Shown piece by piece: positions 17,473 to 25,593 of a DNA stretch of 64,000 bases; position 1 is the stretch's first letter; the number at the start of each line of letters is the position of its first letter. The DNA comes from Mucilaginibacter paludis DSM 18603 (GTDB lineage: Bacteria; Bacteroidota; Bacteroidia; Sphingobacteriales; Sphingobacteriaceae). Below the pieces are notes generated by a model. That model was not told the DNA's origin. It did no database searches and was given only the letters and a program-made list of their open reading frames with translations. Both the position numbers and the translations under genes were made by a program. The DNA is taken from assembly GCF_000166195.2 (NCBI RefSeq), contig NZ_CM001403.1:4916432-4980431 (forward strand), given 5' to 3'.

Positions 17473-18525
17473 CTAAACAACCGCTTTCTCTTTAATAGCC
17501 AACTGCCCGCAGGCGGCATCAATATCTTTACCACGGCTTCGGCGAACATTGGTGTTGATATCCTGCTTACGCAGATAATCGGCAAAGGCTTCTATTTTAT
17601 CAACGTCAGCATTGGTATAACTGGCGAAGGAGATCGGGTTATACTCAATAATATTTACTTTACAGGGGATATGCTTGCAAAAGGCGGCTAACTCAACGGC
17701 ATCTTGTATCTCATCATTAAAATCGTTAAATACAATGTACTCGTAAGTAACGGGGTTTTTGGTTTTAGCGTAGTAGTATTTCAATGCTTCGGCTAAAGCC
17801 TTTAACGAGTTTTGCTCGTTAATCGGCATAATCTCGTTACGTTTGGCGTCATTAGCAGCATGCAGAGATAGGGCCAGGTTGAATTTTACCTGGTCGTCGC
17901 CCAGTTTTTTTATCATTTTGGCAATGCCCGCAGTAGAAACCGTGATTCTTTTTGCCGCCATATTCAGGCCATCTTCCGCAGTAATCCGTTCTATCGATTT
18001 TAAAACGTTAGCATAATTAAGCAAGGGCTCGCCCATGCCCATGTACACTATATTAGTTAAGTGATGATCGTAGTTTTGGCGCGCCTGCTGATCGATCAGC
18101 ACTACCTGGTCGTATATCTCGTCCGGGTTGAGGTTACGTTTCCGTTCCATATATCCTGTAGCACAAAATTTACATGTGAGGCTGCAACCTACCTGGGATG
18201 ATACACAGGCCGTCATCCGGTCGTCTGCCGGAATTAAAACACCTTCAATTAAATGCCCATCGTGTAAAATAAAAGAATTTTTTATAGTTTTATCCGCGCT
18301 AAATTGCGAAGTGTTTACTTTAACATTGTTGATGGTAAATTGCTCTTCAAGTTTTTGGCGGAGTTCTTTAGAAAGATTGCTCATTTCATTAAAAGAAAAG
18401 CAGGATTTTTTCCAGAGCCATTCATAAACTTGCTTTGCCCTGAAACTTTTTTCACCTAATTCTAAAAAAAGTTTCTGCAAAGCCTCGTAGCTTAAACTGC
18501 GGATATCTGTCTTGTTTGCTTGCAT
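17473..18525 (-). CDS. rlmN: Dual-specificity RNA methyltransferase RlmN
   Basis: Radical-SAM enzyme that methylates C2 of A2503 in 23S rRNA and A37 in some tRNAs. The 350-residue protein has the radical-SAM cysteines in GCSLTCKFCATGYMERKR (CxxxCxxC), the SAM-binding region YMGMGEPLLNY, and the conserved C-terminal Cys in DIDAACGQLA, as expected for the methyl-cysteine mechanism. The N-terminal helical domain (YEALQKLFLELGEKSFRAKQ) is typical. It is divergent from the amidohydrolase gene with 146 bp between. Confidence 0.96.
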   Translation of the reverse strand: MQANKTDIRSLSYEALQKLFLELGEKSFRAKQVYEWLWKKSCFSFNEMSNLSKELRQKLEEQFTINNVKVNTSQFSADKTIKNSFILHDGHLIEGVLIPADDRMTACVSSQVGCSLTCKFCATGYMERKRNLNPDEIYDQVVLIDQQARQNYDHHLTNIVYMGMGEPLLNYANVLKSIERITAEDGLNMAAKRITVSTAGIAKMIKKLGDDQVKFNLALSLHAANDAKRNEIMPINEQNSLKALAEALKYYYAKTKNPVTYEYIVFNDFNDEIQDAVELAAFCKHIPCKVNIIEYNPISFASYTNADVDKIEAFADYLRKQDINTNVRRSRGKDIDAACGQLAIKEKAVV

Positions 18526-18671
18526 TGTTTTGCAAAGTTACTTAAATTTAAAAATCTATCTTTTTGCATCTAATGTTTTTATTCAAATAACTCAAAACAT
18601 TACTTTAAGTTAATAGTATTTATTCTTAAAGCAATTTTTTAAAGTTAATAAAGGCATTAATTTACTGTTTA

Positions 18672-19844
18672 ATGAAAAAATTTAAAGCCGATTACATTTT
18701 TCCCGTTAATGCCGATCCGATAAAAAATGGAATTGTAACAGTTGACGATTCCGGACAAATAGTAGCCCTCGACGATGGAGTATCAAATCAGGGCAATGAT
18801 ATCAAAATAGAAAAACTGGAGGGCATTATCTGCCCCGGTTTTATTAACACGCATTGCCATGTTGAGCTCTCGCATTTAAAAAGCAAAATAACAGCCAAAA
18901 AAGGGCTTGTTAATTTTATCAAGGAGGTACAAACACATCGCCATGCCGATGAAATCGCCATACTTGATGCAGCGAAAGCCGCCGACCAAGAGATGTACCA
19001 GAATGGTATTGTTGCCGTGGGCGATATAGCTAACAGCGCGGCTACAATTCAATTAAAAAACGAAAGCAAACTATACTATCATACCTTTATTGAGGTATTT
19101 AGCTTTTTGCCCTCCAGGGCGCAGGCAGTTTTTAATGATGCCCTTGCTTTATGCAACCAATTTAAATCATTACCATGCTCTGTTACACCGCATGCACCGT
19201 ATTCGGTGAGCAAGGAGTTGTTTAGAAGCATCAATAAATTATCTGAAGAACGGCCTAACCTCATTAGCATCCATAACCAGGAAAGCCAGGAGGAGAATAA
19301 GCTATACCGTTATAAACTGGGCGAGTTTATCGATCTGTATAATTTTTTTAAGATTGATATTTCGTTTTTTAGGCCGCAGGCGCGTAATTCCATACAAACC
19401 GTGGTGCCGCTGCTCACAAACAAACAAAATATATTGCTGGTACATAATACCTTTACCAATTTAAAGGATATTTACTTTGTTAAACGGTTTGATCGCAAAA
19501 TAAACTGGTGCTTTTGCCCCAACGCAAATTTGTATATTGAAGATCAGCTGCCCAAAATTGATCTCTTTCTTGATCAGGGTTTTAACATTACACTCGGTAC
19601 CGATAGCTTAGCATCTAATTATAAACTTTGCATCCTGAGCGAAATGCGCACCATTCAGGATAATTTTACCGGTATCAGTTTTGCACAAATGCTGCCCTGG
19701 GCTACACTTAATGGAGCTAAGTTTTTAGGCATTGCCGATGATAAGGGATCAATTGAAGTGGGTAAAACACCGGGACTAAATTTGATTACCGGGCTCGATA
19801 ATTTCAGGATAACTGATCATACTAAGGTTAGGAGATTGATTTAA
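18672..19844 (+). CDS. Amidohydrolase-family metal-dependent deaminase
   Basis: A 390-residue TIM-barrel amidohydrolase of the cytosine deaminase/TrzA/aminofutalosine-deaminase branch. The metal-binding histidines appear in INTHCHVELSHL, the substrate loop in TPHAPYSVS, a further His in ISIHNQESQEE and the catalytic Asp in LGTDSLASN. These features support an active hydrolase or deaminase acting on an amino-purine-like or pyrimidine-like substrate, but the substrate cannot be read; an aminofutalosine-deaminase-like role (menaquinone pathway) is one alternative. It stands alone, divergent from rlmN and 45 bp before the higB gene. Confidence 0.8.
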   Translation: MKKFKADYIFPVNADPIKNGIVTVDDSGQIVALDDGVSNQGNDIKIEKLEGIICPGFINTHCHVELSHLKSKITAKKGLVNFIKEVQTHRHADEIAILDAAKAADQEMYQNGIVAVGDIANSAATIQLKNESKLYYHTFIEVFSFLPSRAQAVFNDALALCNQFKSLPCSVTPHAPYSVSKELFRSINKLSEERPNLISIHNQESQEENKLYRYKLGEFIDLYNFFKIDISFFRPQARNSIQTVVPLLTNKQNILLVHNTFTNLKDIYFVKRFDRKINWCFCPNANLYIEDQLPKIDLFLDQGFNITLGTDSLASNYKLCILSEMRTIQDNFTGISFAQMLPWATLNGAKFLGIADDKGSIEVGKTPGLNLITGLDNFRITDHTKVRRLI

Positions 19845-19852
19845 AAAAAATG

Positions 19853-19867
19853 TTCCCATTTTGGGAA
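19853..19867. promoter_or_regulatory. Inverted repeat TTCCC-ATTTT-GGGAA, probable HigA operator
   Basis: A perfect 5-bp inverted repeat around a 5-bp spacer, located just upstream of the -7 box of higBA. Position and symmetry fit an autoregulatory operator for the HTH antitoxin. Confidence 0.55.
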
Positions 19868-19874
19868 TTTTAAC

Positions 19875-19882
19875 TACCTTTG
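19875..19882 (+). promoter_or_regulatory. -7 element TACCTTTG of higBA
   Basis: An exact match to TAnnTTTG that ends 7 bp before the higB ATG at 19890, so transcription would begin within a few bases of the start codon, giving a nearly leaderless message. The expected -33 position falls around the inverted repeat; no clean TTTG at standard spacing was found. Confidence 0.5.
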
Positions 19883-19889
19883 ATTCTAA

Positions 19890-20183
19890 ATGCGGATAAT
19901 AACCAGGAGCGCGTTGCGAAATTTTTGGCTTAAACATGCTAACAGTGAGCAAGCCTTGAAGTCGTGGTATCATGAAGCGGAAAAAAGTACATGGATGAAT
20001 TCCCATGATATCAAGGCTGAATATCCAAGCGCAAGTATACTCCCTGACAATAGGATAGTTTTTAACATTAAAGGCAGTTCGTATCGGCTCATTGTTAAAG
20101 TAAGCTATTCTCATCAAATGGTTTGGATACCTTTTATTGGTACACATGCTGAATATGATAAAATAGATGCGGCTAAAATTTAA
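19890..20183 (+). CDS. higB: HigB-family type II toxin (mRNA interferase)
   Basis: A 97-residue toxin of the HigB/RelE superfamily, which cleaves mRNA on the ribosome. Visible hallmarks are the N-terminal LRNFWLKHANSEQALKSWYH, a central ADI-like NSHDIKAEYPSAS and the beta-strand core NRIVFNIKGSSYRLIVKV, with the C-terminal FIGTHAEYDKID. This is the standard Bacteroidota HigB pattern. The antitoxin gene follows 5 bp downstream, the toxin-first order typical of higBA. A promoter and probable operator lie immediately upstream. Confidence 0.92.
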   Translation: MRIITRSALRNFWLKHANSEQALKSWYHEAEKSTWMNSHDIKAEYPSASILPDNRIVFNIKGSSYRLIVKVSYSHQMVWIPFIGTHAEYDKIDAAKI

Positions 20184-20188
20184 AACAA

Positions 20189-20545
20189 ATGAACATTAAG
20201 CCTATAAAAATAGAAGCAGATTATGCGGATGCTCTAAAAAGGCTCGAAATTATTTTTGATGCTGAACCCAATACACCAGAAGGGGATGAACTGGAAGTAT
20301 TAGGTATATTGATAGATAATTATGAGAAAATTCATTTTCCGATAGATTTGCCTGATCCAATTGAAGCTATCAAATTCAGGATGGAGCAGTTAAATTATAG
20401 CAATCATGATTTGGCAAAAATAATTGGACTGAAAAGCCGTGTGAGCGAAATACTAAATAAAAAGCGTAAGCTATCTATTAATATGATCCGTAGGCTGCAC
20501 AGCGCACTAAGTATTCCAACCGATGTATTGGTACAGGAATATTAA
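20189..20545 (+). CDS. higA: HigA-family HTH antitoxin
   Basis: A 118-residue antitoxin. The C-terminal half is an XRE-type helix-turn-helix (YSNHDLAKIIGLKSRVSEIL, then NKKRKLSINMIRRLHSALSI) for operator binding. The N-terminal acidic half (DYADALKRLEIIFDAEPNTP) is the part expected to cap the toxin. It pairs with the adjacent higB gene and likely represses the operon through the TTCCC/GGGAA site. Full length with no sign of decay. Confidence 0.92.
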   Translation: MNIKPIKIEADYADALKRLEIIFDAEPNTPEGDELEVLGILIDNYEKIHFPIDLPDPIEAIKFRMEQLNYSNHDLAKIIGLKSRVSEILNKKRKLSINMIRRLHSALSIPTDVLVQEY

Positions 20546-20683
20546 TAATTTCAAACAAAATGTTTTAAACCTTATTATTTGATCCATTTATTGATGGATA
20601 GCTAACAATACAAAGTTTAACATTATAAAATACTAATAACTCTTTTAAAATCTTCCTTAATTGAAGTTTCAGAGCGGCCAACT

Positions 20684-20968
20684 ATGTCAATCAAACATTT
20701 AAATATAACAGTACGGGGTAAGGTGCAGGGCGTATCTTACAGGGCAGCTACCAAGGCAGTTGCCAACCAGTTGGGTGTAAATGGATTTATCAAGAACGAG
20801 CCCGATGGTAACGTATACATAGAAGCCGAAGCTGAGGACTGGAACATGCCGTTATTTTTGGATTGGTGCCACGAAGGGCCACAGGGTACGGTAGTAACTT
20901 CGGTGGAGAGCAATGAGGGCGAAATCAAAAACTATCGTAATTTTGAGATCGTTAAAAGAAATTTGTAA
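20684..20968 (+). CDS. Acylphosphatase
   Basis: A 94-residue enzyme hydrolysing carboxyl-phosphate bonds such as acetyl phosphate or carbamoyl phosphate. The signature VRGKVQGVSYRAATKAVA contains the phosphate-binding loop and catalytic Arg, and GFIKNEPDGNVYIEAE contains the catalytic Asn. Length matches the family. It lies 33 bp ahead of the flippase gene and may start the long plus-strand envelope cluster, although the 138-bp gap upstream holds no clear promoter match. Confidence 0.93.
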   Translation: MSIKHLNITVRGKVQGVSYRAATKAVANQLGVNGFIKNEPDGNVYIEAEAEDWNMPLFLDWCHEGPQGTVVTSVESNEGEIKNYRNFEIVKRNL

Positions 20969-21001
20969 TCATCGCGTTCTACAACAATACCCAGATAAAA
21001 T

Positions 21002-22504
21002 TTGTCAACCATTAAAAAATTTGCCGGTCAAACGGCTATATACGGGTTAAGCACCATTATTTCGCGGTCGCTTTACTTTGTGCTAACCCCCATTTACGTC
21101 GGTACGCTGCCTACATCTATCTATGGTATTTTTACCAAACTATACAGTTGGGCATCCTTAATTAATGCTGTGCTGGCCTTTGGTATGGAGACCACCTTTT
21201 TTAGGTACCTCAACAAATACGAGCATGATAAAGATAAGGTTTACAGTAATTCGTTTTTTACTGTAGCTCTGTTAGCTCTGCTGTTTTTAACAGGCACTTT
21301 ATGTTTTGTGAATGATATAGCCGCCTGGCTGCAAAAGGGACATGGTGATACCTATGCCGACTATACTTACTATGTTAAGTGTTTTATTTATATCCTGGTG
21401 GTTGATGCTGTTTGCGTTATCCCTTTTGCCAAAATCCGCGCAGATGGAAGGCCTATGCGCTATTCGGTAGTCAAGTTTTTAAATATCTTATTTGTAGTAG
21501 GCCTTAACCTGTTTTTTTTATTCGGCATACCGCTGATGATTAAACATCAACTGGCCGGATGGGAGTGGATGCAGCAGTGGTATAAACCTAAATGGGTTGG
21601 ATATATATTTCTATCAAACCTGATGGCCAGCCTGCTCACCTTTGTTTTATTACTGCCCGAGTTTTTTAAACTTAAGCTGCGTTTTGATTTTGCCATGTTT
21701 AAAAATATGCTGTATTACAGCGGGCCCATTTTGGTGGCTAACATCTCGTTCATTATCAACGAAAACCTGGATAAGATACTGCTCGACAGGCGGCTTCCGG
21801 CGGCTATAAGCGATCAGCAATTGGGTATATACGCCGCCGGATGTAAAATAGCCATGTTCCTGAGTATTTTTGTACAGGCTTTCAGGCTGGGTGCCGAGCC
21901 TTTCTTTTTCAGCCATGCCAAAAGCAAAAATTCAGGCGAAACGTATGCCCGTATCATGAATTATTTTGTAATTGCAGTATCAGTTATTTTTGTAGCCATT
22001 GTAGCCAACGTGGAGATATTGAAGTACTTTATCAAAGGCGATCAGGCTCATCGGCAGTTGTATTGGTCAGGCCTGGATGTAGTTCCTTTATTATTATTCG
22101 GTTATTTGAGCCTCGGCATTTACATGAACCTTTCGGTATGGTATAAATTGTCTGATCAAACGCGTTATGGGCTTTATATTTCGGGGGTGGGGGCTATCCT
22201 CACCATTGCCTTAAACTGGATCTTTATTCCTAAATACAGTTACATGGCATCGGCCTGGGCATCATTAATAGCCTATGCCACCATGATGGTTCTGTCTTAT
22301 GTTTGGGGACAAAAAAATTACCCTATTCCTTATAATCTTAAAAAAAATTTAGCTTATATTATCGCTTCAATTGTCACCGTGTTCTTGTCGTTTCATGTTT
22401 TTAACCGGAATATTTTTATCGGCAATGCGCTTTTAATATTATTTGCGTTAAGTACATTTTACGTGGAGCGAAAAGAGCTTTTGTTGTTATTTAAAAAGAA
22501 ATGA
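21002..22504 (+). CDS. Polysaccharide (lipid-linked glycan) flippase, MOP/Wzx-like
   Basis: A 500-residue inner-membrane protein with 12-14 hydrophobic segments and the family N-terminus FAGQTAIYGLSTIISRSLYF. It is of the oligosaccharide flippase/MOP type that moves undecaprenyl-linked sugars across the membrane. The start is the TTG at 21002, because a TAA lies two codons upstream. The substrate is unknown: no glycosyltransferases are adjacent, and the gene is instead coupled by a 4-bp ATGA overlap to dut, an order I recall as common in Bacteroidota. A MurJ-like role cannot be excluded. Confidence 0.85.
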   Translation: MSTIKKFAGQTAIYGLSTIISRSLYFVLTPIYVGTLPTSIYGIFTKLYSWASLINAVLAFGMETTFFRYLNKYEHDKDKVYSNSFFTVALLALLFLTGTLCFVNDIAAWLQKGHGDTYADYTYYVKCFIYILVVDAVCVIPFAKIRADGRPMRYSVVKFLNILFVVGLNLFFLFGIPLMIKHQLAGWEWMQQWYKPKWVGYIFLSNLMASLLTFVLLLPEFFKLKLRFDFAMFKNMLYYSGPILVANISFIINENLDKILLDRRLPAAISDQQLGIYAAGCKIAMFLSIFVQAFRLGAEPFFFSHAKSKNSGETYARIMNYFVIAVSVIFVAIVANVEILKYFIKGDQAHRQLYWSGLDVVPLLLFGYLSLGIYMNLSVWYKLSDQTRYGLYISGVGAILTIALNWIFIPKYSYMASAWASLIAYATMMVLSYVWGQKNYPIPYNLKKNLAYIIASIVTVFLSFHVFNRNIFIGNALLILFALSTFYVERKELLLLFKKK

Positions 22505-22932
22505 ACATACGCATCATCAACAACTCAAAAAATACCCTGCCGGCTTATGAAACCGCGCATGCGGCAGGTATGGACCTGCGCGCCGATCTGGAAAGTGCTA
22601 TAATGCTGCAACCCATGGAACGGAAGCTGATACCAACAGGCCTGCACATTGAACTGCCCGAAGGTTACGAGGCTCAGATACGTCCGCGCAGTGGCCTGGC
22701 TTATAAACATGGCATCAGTATTGTTAATTCTCCTGGAACCATCGATGCCGATTACCGGGGAGAAATTAAGGTTTTATTGGTCAACTTATCAACCGAGCCT
22801 TTTGAAATTAATACCGGCGACCGCATAGCGCAAATGGTTGTAGCCAAACACGAACAGGTTAAGTGGACCGAAGTTGAAGTATTAACCGATACTACACGGG
22901 GCCACGGTGGCTACGGGCATACCGGCGTTTAA
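22501..22932 (+). CDS. dut: dUTP diphosphatase
   Basis: Hydrolyses dUTP to dUMP and pyrophosphate, preventing uracil incorporation and supplying dTMP synthesis. The 143-residue protein shows all five dUTPase motifs: AGMDLRADL, PRSGLAYKHGI, GTIDADYRGEIKV, GDRIAQMVV and the flexible C-terminal RGHGGYGHTGV. Its ATG overlaps the flippase stop by 4 bp, and the TPR gene starts 9 bp after its end. It works with Dcd (1481-2017), which produces dUTP. Confidence 0.97.
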   Translation: MNIRIINNSKNTLPAYETAHAAGMDLRADLESAIMLQPMERKLIPTGLHIELPEGYEAQIRPRSGLAYKHGISIVNSPGTIDADYRGEIKVLLVNLSTEPFEINTGDRIAQMVVAKHEQVKWTEVEVLTDTTRGHGGYGHTGV

Positions 22933-22941
22933 CCAATAAAC

Positions 22942-24675
22942 ATGAATAAGGGATTTATCATATCGCTTTTAGTATGCTCGTTTGCTGCAAGGCCGGTGCT
23001 GGCGCAGTTTAACGATCCGAAATTTGTGGTCGTAGCGGCAAAGCCGATGTCGTACTCCGACAGCAATATGGTAAAGCAACTTTTCTTCTCCGCTTTGCGC
23101 GAAAAAACCATTGAAAGTTATACGCTTGCTGCCGAATTGTTCAACCGGATTTTACAAATTGATCCGGCCAACGATGCCTCCATGTTCGAACTGGCCAAGA
23201 TCAAAAAGATTCAAAACAACGAGGCTGGTGCACGCGAGCTGTTTGAAAGGGCCGTTACCGTTAACCGCGACAATAAATATTATTGGATTGGCCTCGCCGA
23301 GAGTTACGAGAAAACAAACGATCTGGTTAAGCTGGAAAATGTTTTTAACGAGCTTACGCGCCTTGACCCCGATAATCCTGAGTATTTGTTTGACAAAGCC
23401 AATGCCTATTTTATCGAAAAAAGGTACGATGAAGCATTAGCCATTTATGACCAGTTGGAAAAGCGGCTGGGGCTTAACGATGATATTATAGCCAACAGGC
23501 AAAAAATATATTTAAAGCAAGGCAAGATTGACAAAGCCGCGGCCGAGTTGGAGGAAATGATCAAAGCCAACCCCGATCAGATGCGATATTACCTGTTGCT
23601 TAGCGAAATCTATAATTCAAATGGCTTTAACGATAAGGCTCTGAAGGTTTTAGAGAAGGCCGAGAAAGTGAATAGCAACAGCGGCATGATCCATTTGGCC
23701 CTGGCTGATGTTTACAAGGATAAAAAAGAATATTCAAAAAGTTTTGACCAGGTAAAACAGGCATTTACCATGCCCGATTTGAGTATAGAGCAAGAGCTGA
23801 ATATTATTATGGGCTATTTGCCCAAATTTCCGGATGCCGATGCCAAGGCAAGCTCGCTGGAATTAAGCCGCATTTTAACGGTAACTTATCCTAATAACTC
23901 CAAAGCTTTTGCTGTTTATGGCGATATGCTGCTTCAAAACGAGAATTATAAAGACGCCAAAATAGCTTACAAAAAATCGCTGAAACTTGATGGACAGGTT
24001 TATGTTGCCTGGGAACAACTGGTGCGGATTGAATTGAGTGATAATAACCTCGATGATGCCATTAAAGATGGCGAAGAAGCCTTATCCATATTTCCTAACC
24101 AGGCCTGGATGAATTACCTGGTTGGTGTAGCCTGGCTGCAAAAAAAGAATTATAACAAAGCGTTAAGCTATGTTAGCAATGTCCCATCGCTCGAAACGCA
24201 GGATAAAACAATGCTCTCTCAGGCATACTCGGCCATGGGTGATTGCTATCACAGCATGAAGGATATAAAAAAATCTGATGAGGCTTATGATAAATCCATT
24301 GCGTATAATCCCGATAACATTTACACATTGAATAACTTTGCTTATTATTTAAGCATCCGTAATGAAGATTTAGAAAAGGCAGCTCAAATGTCAAAACACT
24401 CAAACGATTTGCAGCCTAACACGGCGTCGTTTGAGGATACTTATGCCTGGATTTTGTTCAAGCAAAAGAAATATGCCGATGCCAAGGTGTGGATAGAAAA
24501 AGCCATTGCCCATGATAAGCAAAAAAGCGCTGTGCAGATAGAACATTACGGCGATATTTTGTTTTACCTGGGCGATATTGATGCCGCCGTTCAGAACTGG
24601 AAGAAAGCGAAGCAGGGTGGGAGCAACAATGCAGTTTTAGATCGTAAAATAAATGAAAAAAAGTATATCGAATAA
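22942..24675 (+). CDS. Secreted tetratricopeptide-repeat protein
   Basis: A 577-residue exported protein with a signal peptide (MNKGFIISLLVCSFAARPVL, probable cleavage after VLA). The mature part is almost entirely TPR-like helical repeats, for example YEKTNDLVKLENVFNELTRL, AVYGDMLLQNENYKDAKIAY and TYAWILFKQKKYADAKVWIE. Such proteins act as scaffolds for envelope complexes. The order flippase-dut-TPR-DUF4292-EnvC-like is one I recall as conserved in Bacteroidota, pointing to a shared envelope role. Its 3' end overlaps the DUF4292 gene by 23 bp. Confidence 0.85.
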   Translation: MNKGFIISLLVCSFAARPVLAQFNDPKFVVVAAKPMSYSDSNMVKQLFFSALREKTIESYTLAAELFNRILQIDPANDASMFELAKIKKIQNNEAGARELFERAVTVNRDNKYYWIGLAESYEKTNDLVKLENVFNELTRLDPDNPEYLFDKANAYFIEKRYDEALAIYDQLEKRLGLNDDIIANRQKIYLKQGKIDKAAAELEEMIKANPDQMRYYLLLSEIYNSNGFNDKALKVLEKAEKVNSNSGMIHLALADVYKDKKEYSKSFDQVKQAFTMPDLSIEQELNIIMGYLPKFPDADAKASSLELSRILTVTYPNNSKAFAVYGDMLLQNENYKDAKIAYKKSLKLDGQVYVAWEQLVRIELSDNNLDDAIKDGEEALSIFPNQAWMNYLVGVAWLQKKNYNKALSYVSNVPSLETQDKTMLSQAYSAMGDCYHSMKDIKKSDEAYDKSIAYNPDNIYTLNNFAYYLSIRNEDLEKAAQMSKHSNDLQPNTASFEDTYAWILFKQKKYADAKVWIEKAIAHDKQKSAVQIEHYGDILFYLGDIDAAVQNWKKAKQGGSNNAVLDRKINEKKYIE

Positions 24676-25495
24676 ATTGGTGATGTTATGTTGCCTGTTG
24701 GTGCTTTTTAGCTGTAAGGCCAAAAAGAAACTCGTTGCAGAGCGTAAAGCGGATACAACGGCTGTTTCAACAGATACTGCTACCAGTACTGTTGCTAAAA
24801 CCACAAGCGCCGCCACCACAATTGATAATTTGAAATTAGAAAAGCTGAAAACTATCCGCTCAAAGCAGGTAGATTTTAATACCTTCTCGGGTAAGGCACA
24901 AGCCAAATTGGATATCAATGGTGACAGCCATGATGTTACCATGAATGTGCGGATCAAAAAGGATCATCAGATCTGGGTTTCTATTACCGCCGTGCTGGGC
25001 ATTGAGGTTGCCAGGGCTTTAATTACGCCCGATAGTATTAAGTTAATGAATAAGCTGGAAGCTACCTACTTAAAAAAGCCCTTTAGTTACGTGTATACCT
25101 ATACCAGCAGGCAAATTAATTACAAAACACTGGAGTCGTTATTGATAGGTAATGCGGTACCGGAATTGATCAATGATGGTGCTGCCTTAAAACCGGGCAA
25201 CGGAAACATCGAGGTAAGCGGCAACTTACAGGAATTGGTTTATAAATTAATTTTAGGGCCCGATTTAAGAGTGAGCCAAACCAATATGTCAAATAGTTTA
25301 GCCGGTCAATCATTGCAGGTTGATAACAGCATGTTTGTACAAACGTCAAACAGGGTGTTGCCATCTCAAATCAATATCAATTCCGTATCGCAGCAAAAAA
25401 AGATACAGGTTAACCTGCACTATAACAAGGCAGATTTTGATCTGCCTGTTGATTTTCCATACGCCGTACCTGGCCGGTTTACCATGCTTAACTAA
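24653..25495 (+). CDS. DUF4292 lipoprotein, LolA/LolB-like fold
   Basis: A 280-residue lipoprotein (MKKSISNKLVMLCCLLVLFS with Cys in the lipobox LFSCKAK). The mature region (about 60-280) has alternating strands such as FNTFSGKAQAKLDINGDSHD and DHQIWVSITAVLGIEVARAL, typical of DUF4292. These proteins resemble LolA/LolB-type lipoprotein carriers, so a role in moving lipoproteins or other lipids is possible but unproven. The start lies 23 bp inside the TPR gene, implying coupled translation. Confidence 0.82.
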   Translation: MKKSISNKLVMLCCLLVLFSCKAKKKLVAERKADTTAVSTDTATSTVAKTTSAATTIDNLKLEKLKTIRSKQVDFNTFSGKAQAKLDINGDSHDVTMNVRIKKDHQIWVSITAVLGIEVARALITPDSIKLMNKLEATYLKKPFSYVYTYTSRQINYKTLESLLIGNAVPELINDGAALKPGNGNIEVSGNLQELVYKLILGPDLRVSQTNMSNSLAGQSLQVDNSMFVQTSNRVLPSQININSVSQQKKIQVNLHYNKADFDLPVDFPYAVPGRFTMLN

Positions 25496-25580
25496 ATTAT
25501 TGGAAATTAATTTTAAGATACCACCAAAGCCACAAATAATATAAAGGGTGTTTGTTTAAATTTGGAGGCTAAATTTTTAC

Positions 25581-25588
25581 TAAATTTG
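25581..25588 (+). promoter_or_regulatory. Candidate -7 element TAAATTTG before the EnvC-like gene
   Basis: An exact TAnnTTTG match ending 5 bp before the ATG at 25594, with a TTTG at 25561-25564 (16 bp upstream of it, slightly short of the usual spacing). If used, the transcript would be nearly leaderless. The 95-bp gap after the DUF4292 gene has room for a promoter. Confidence 0.4.
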
Positions 25589-25593
25589 CTTTG

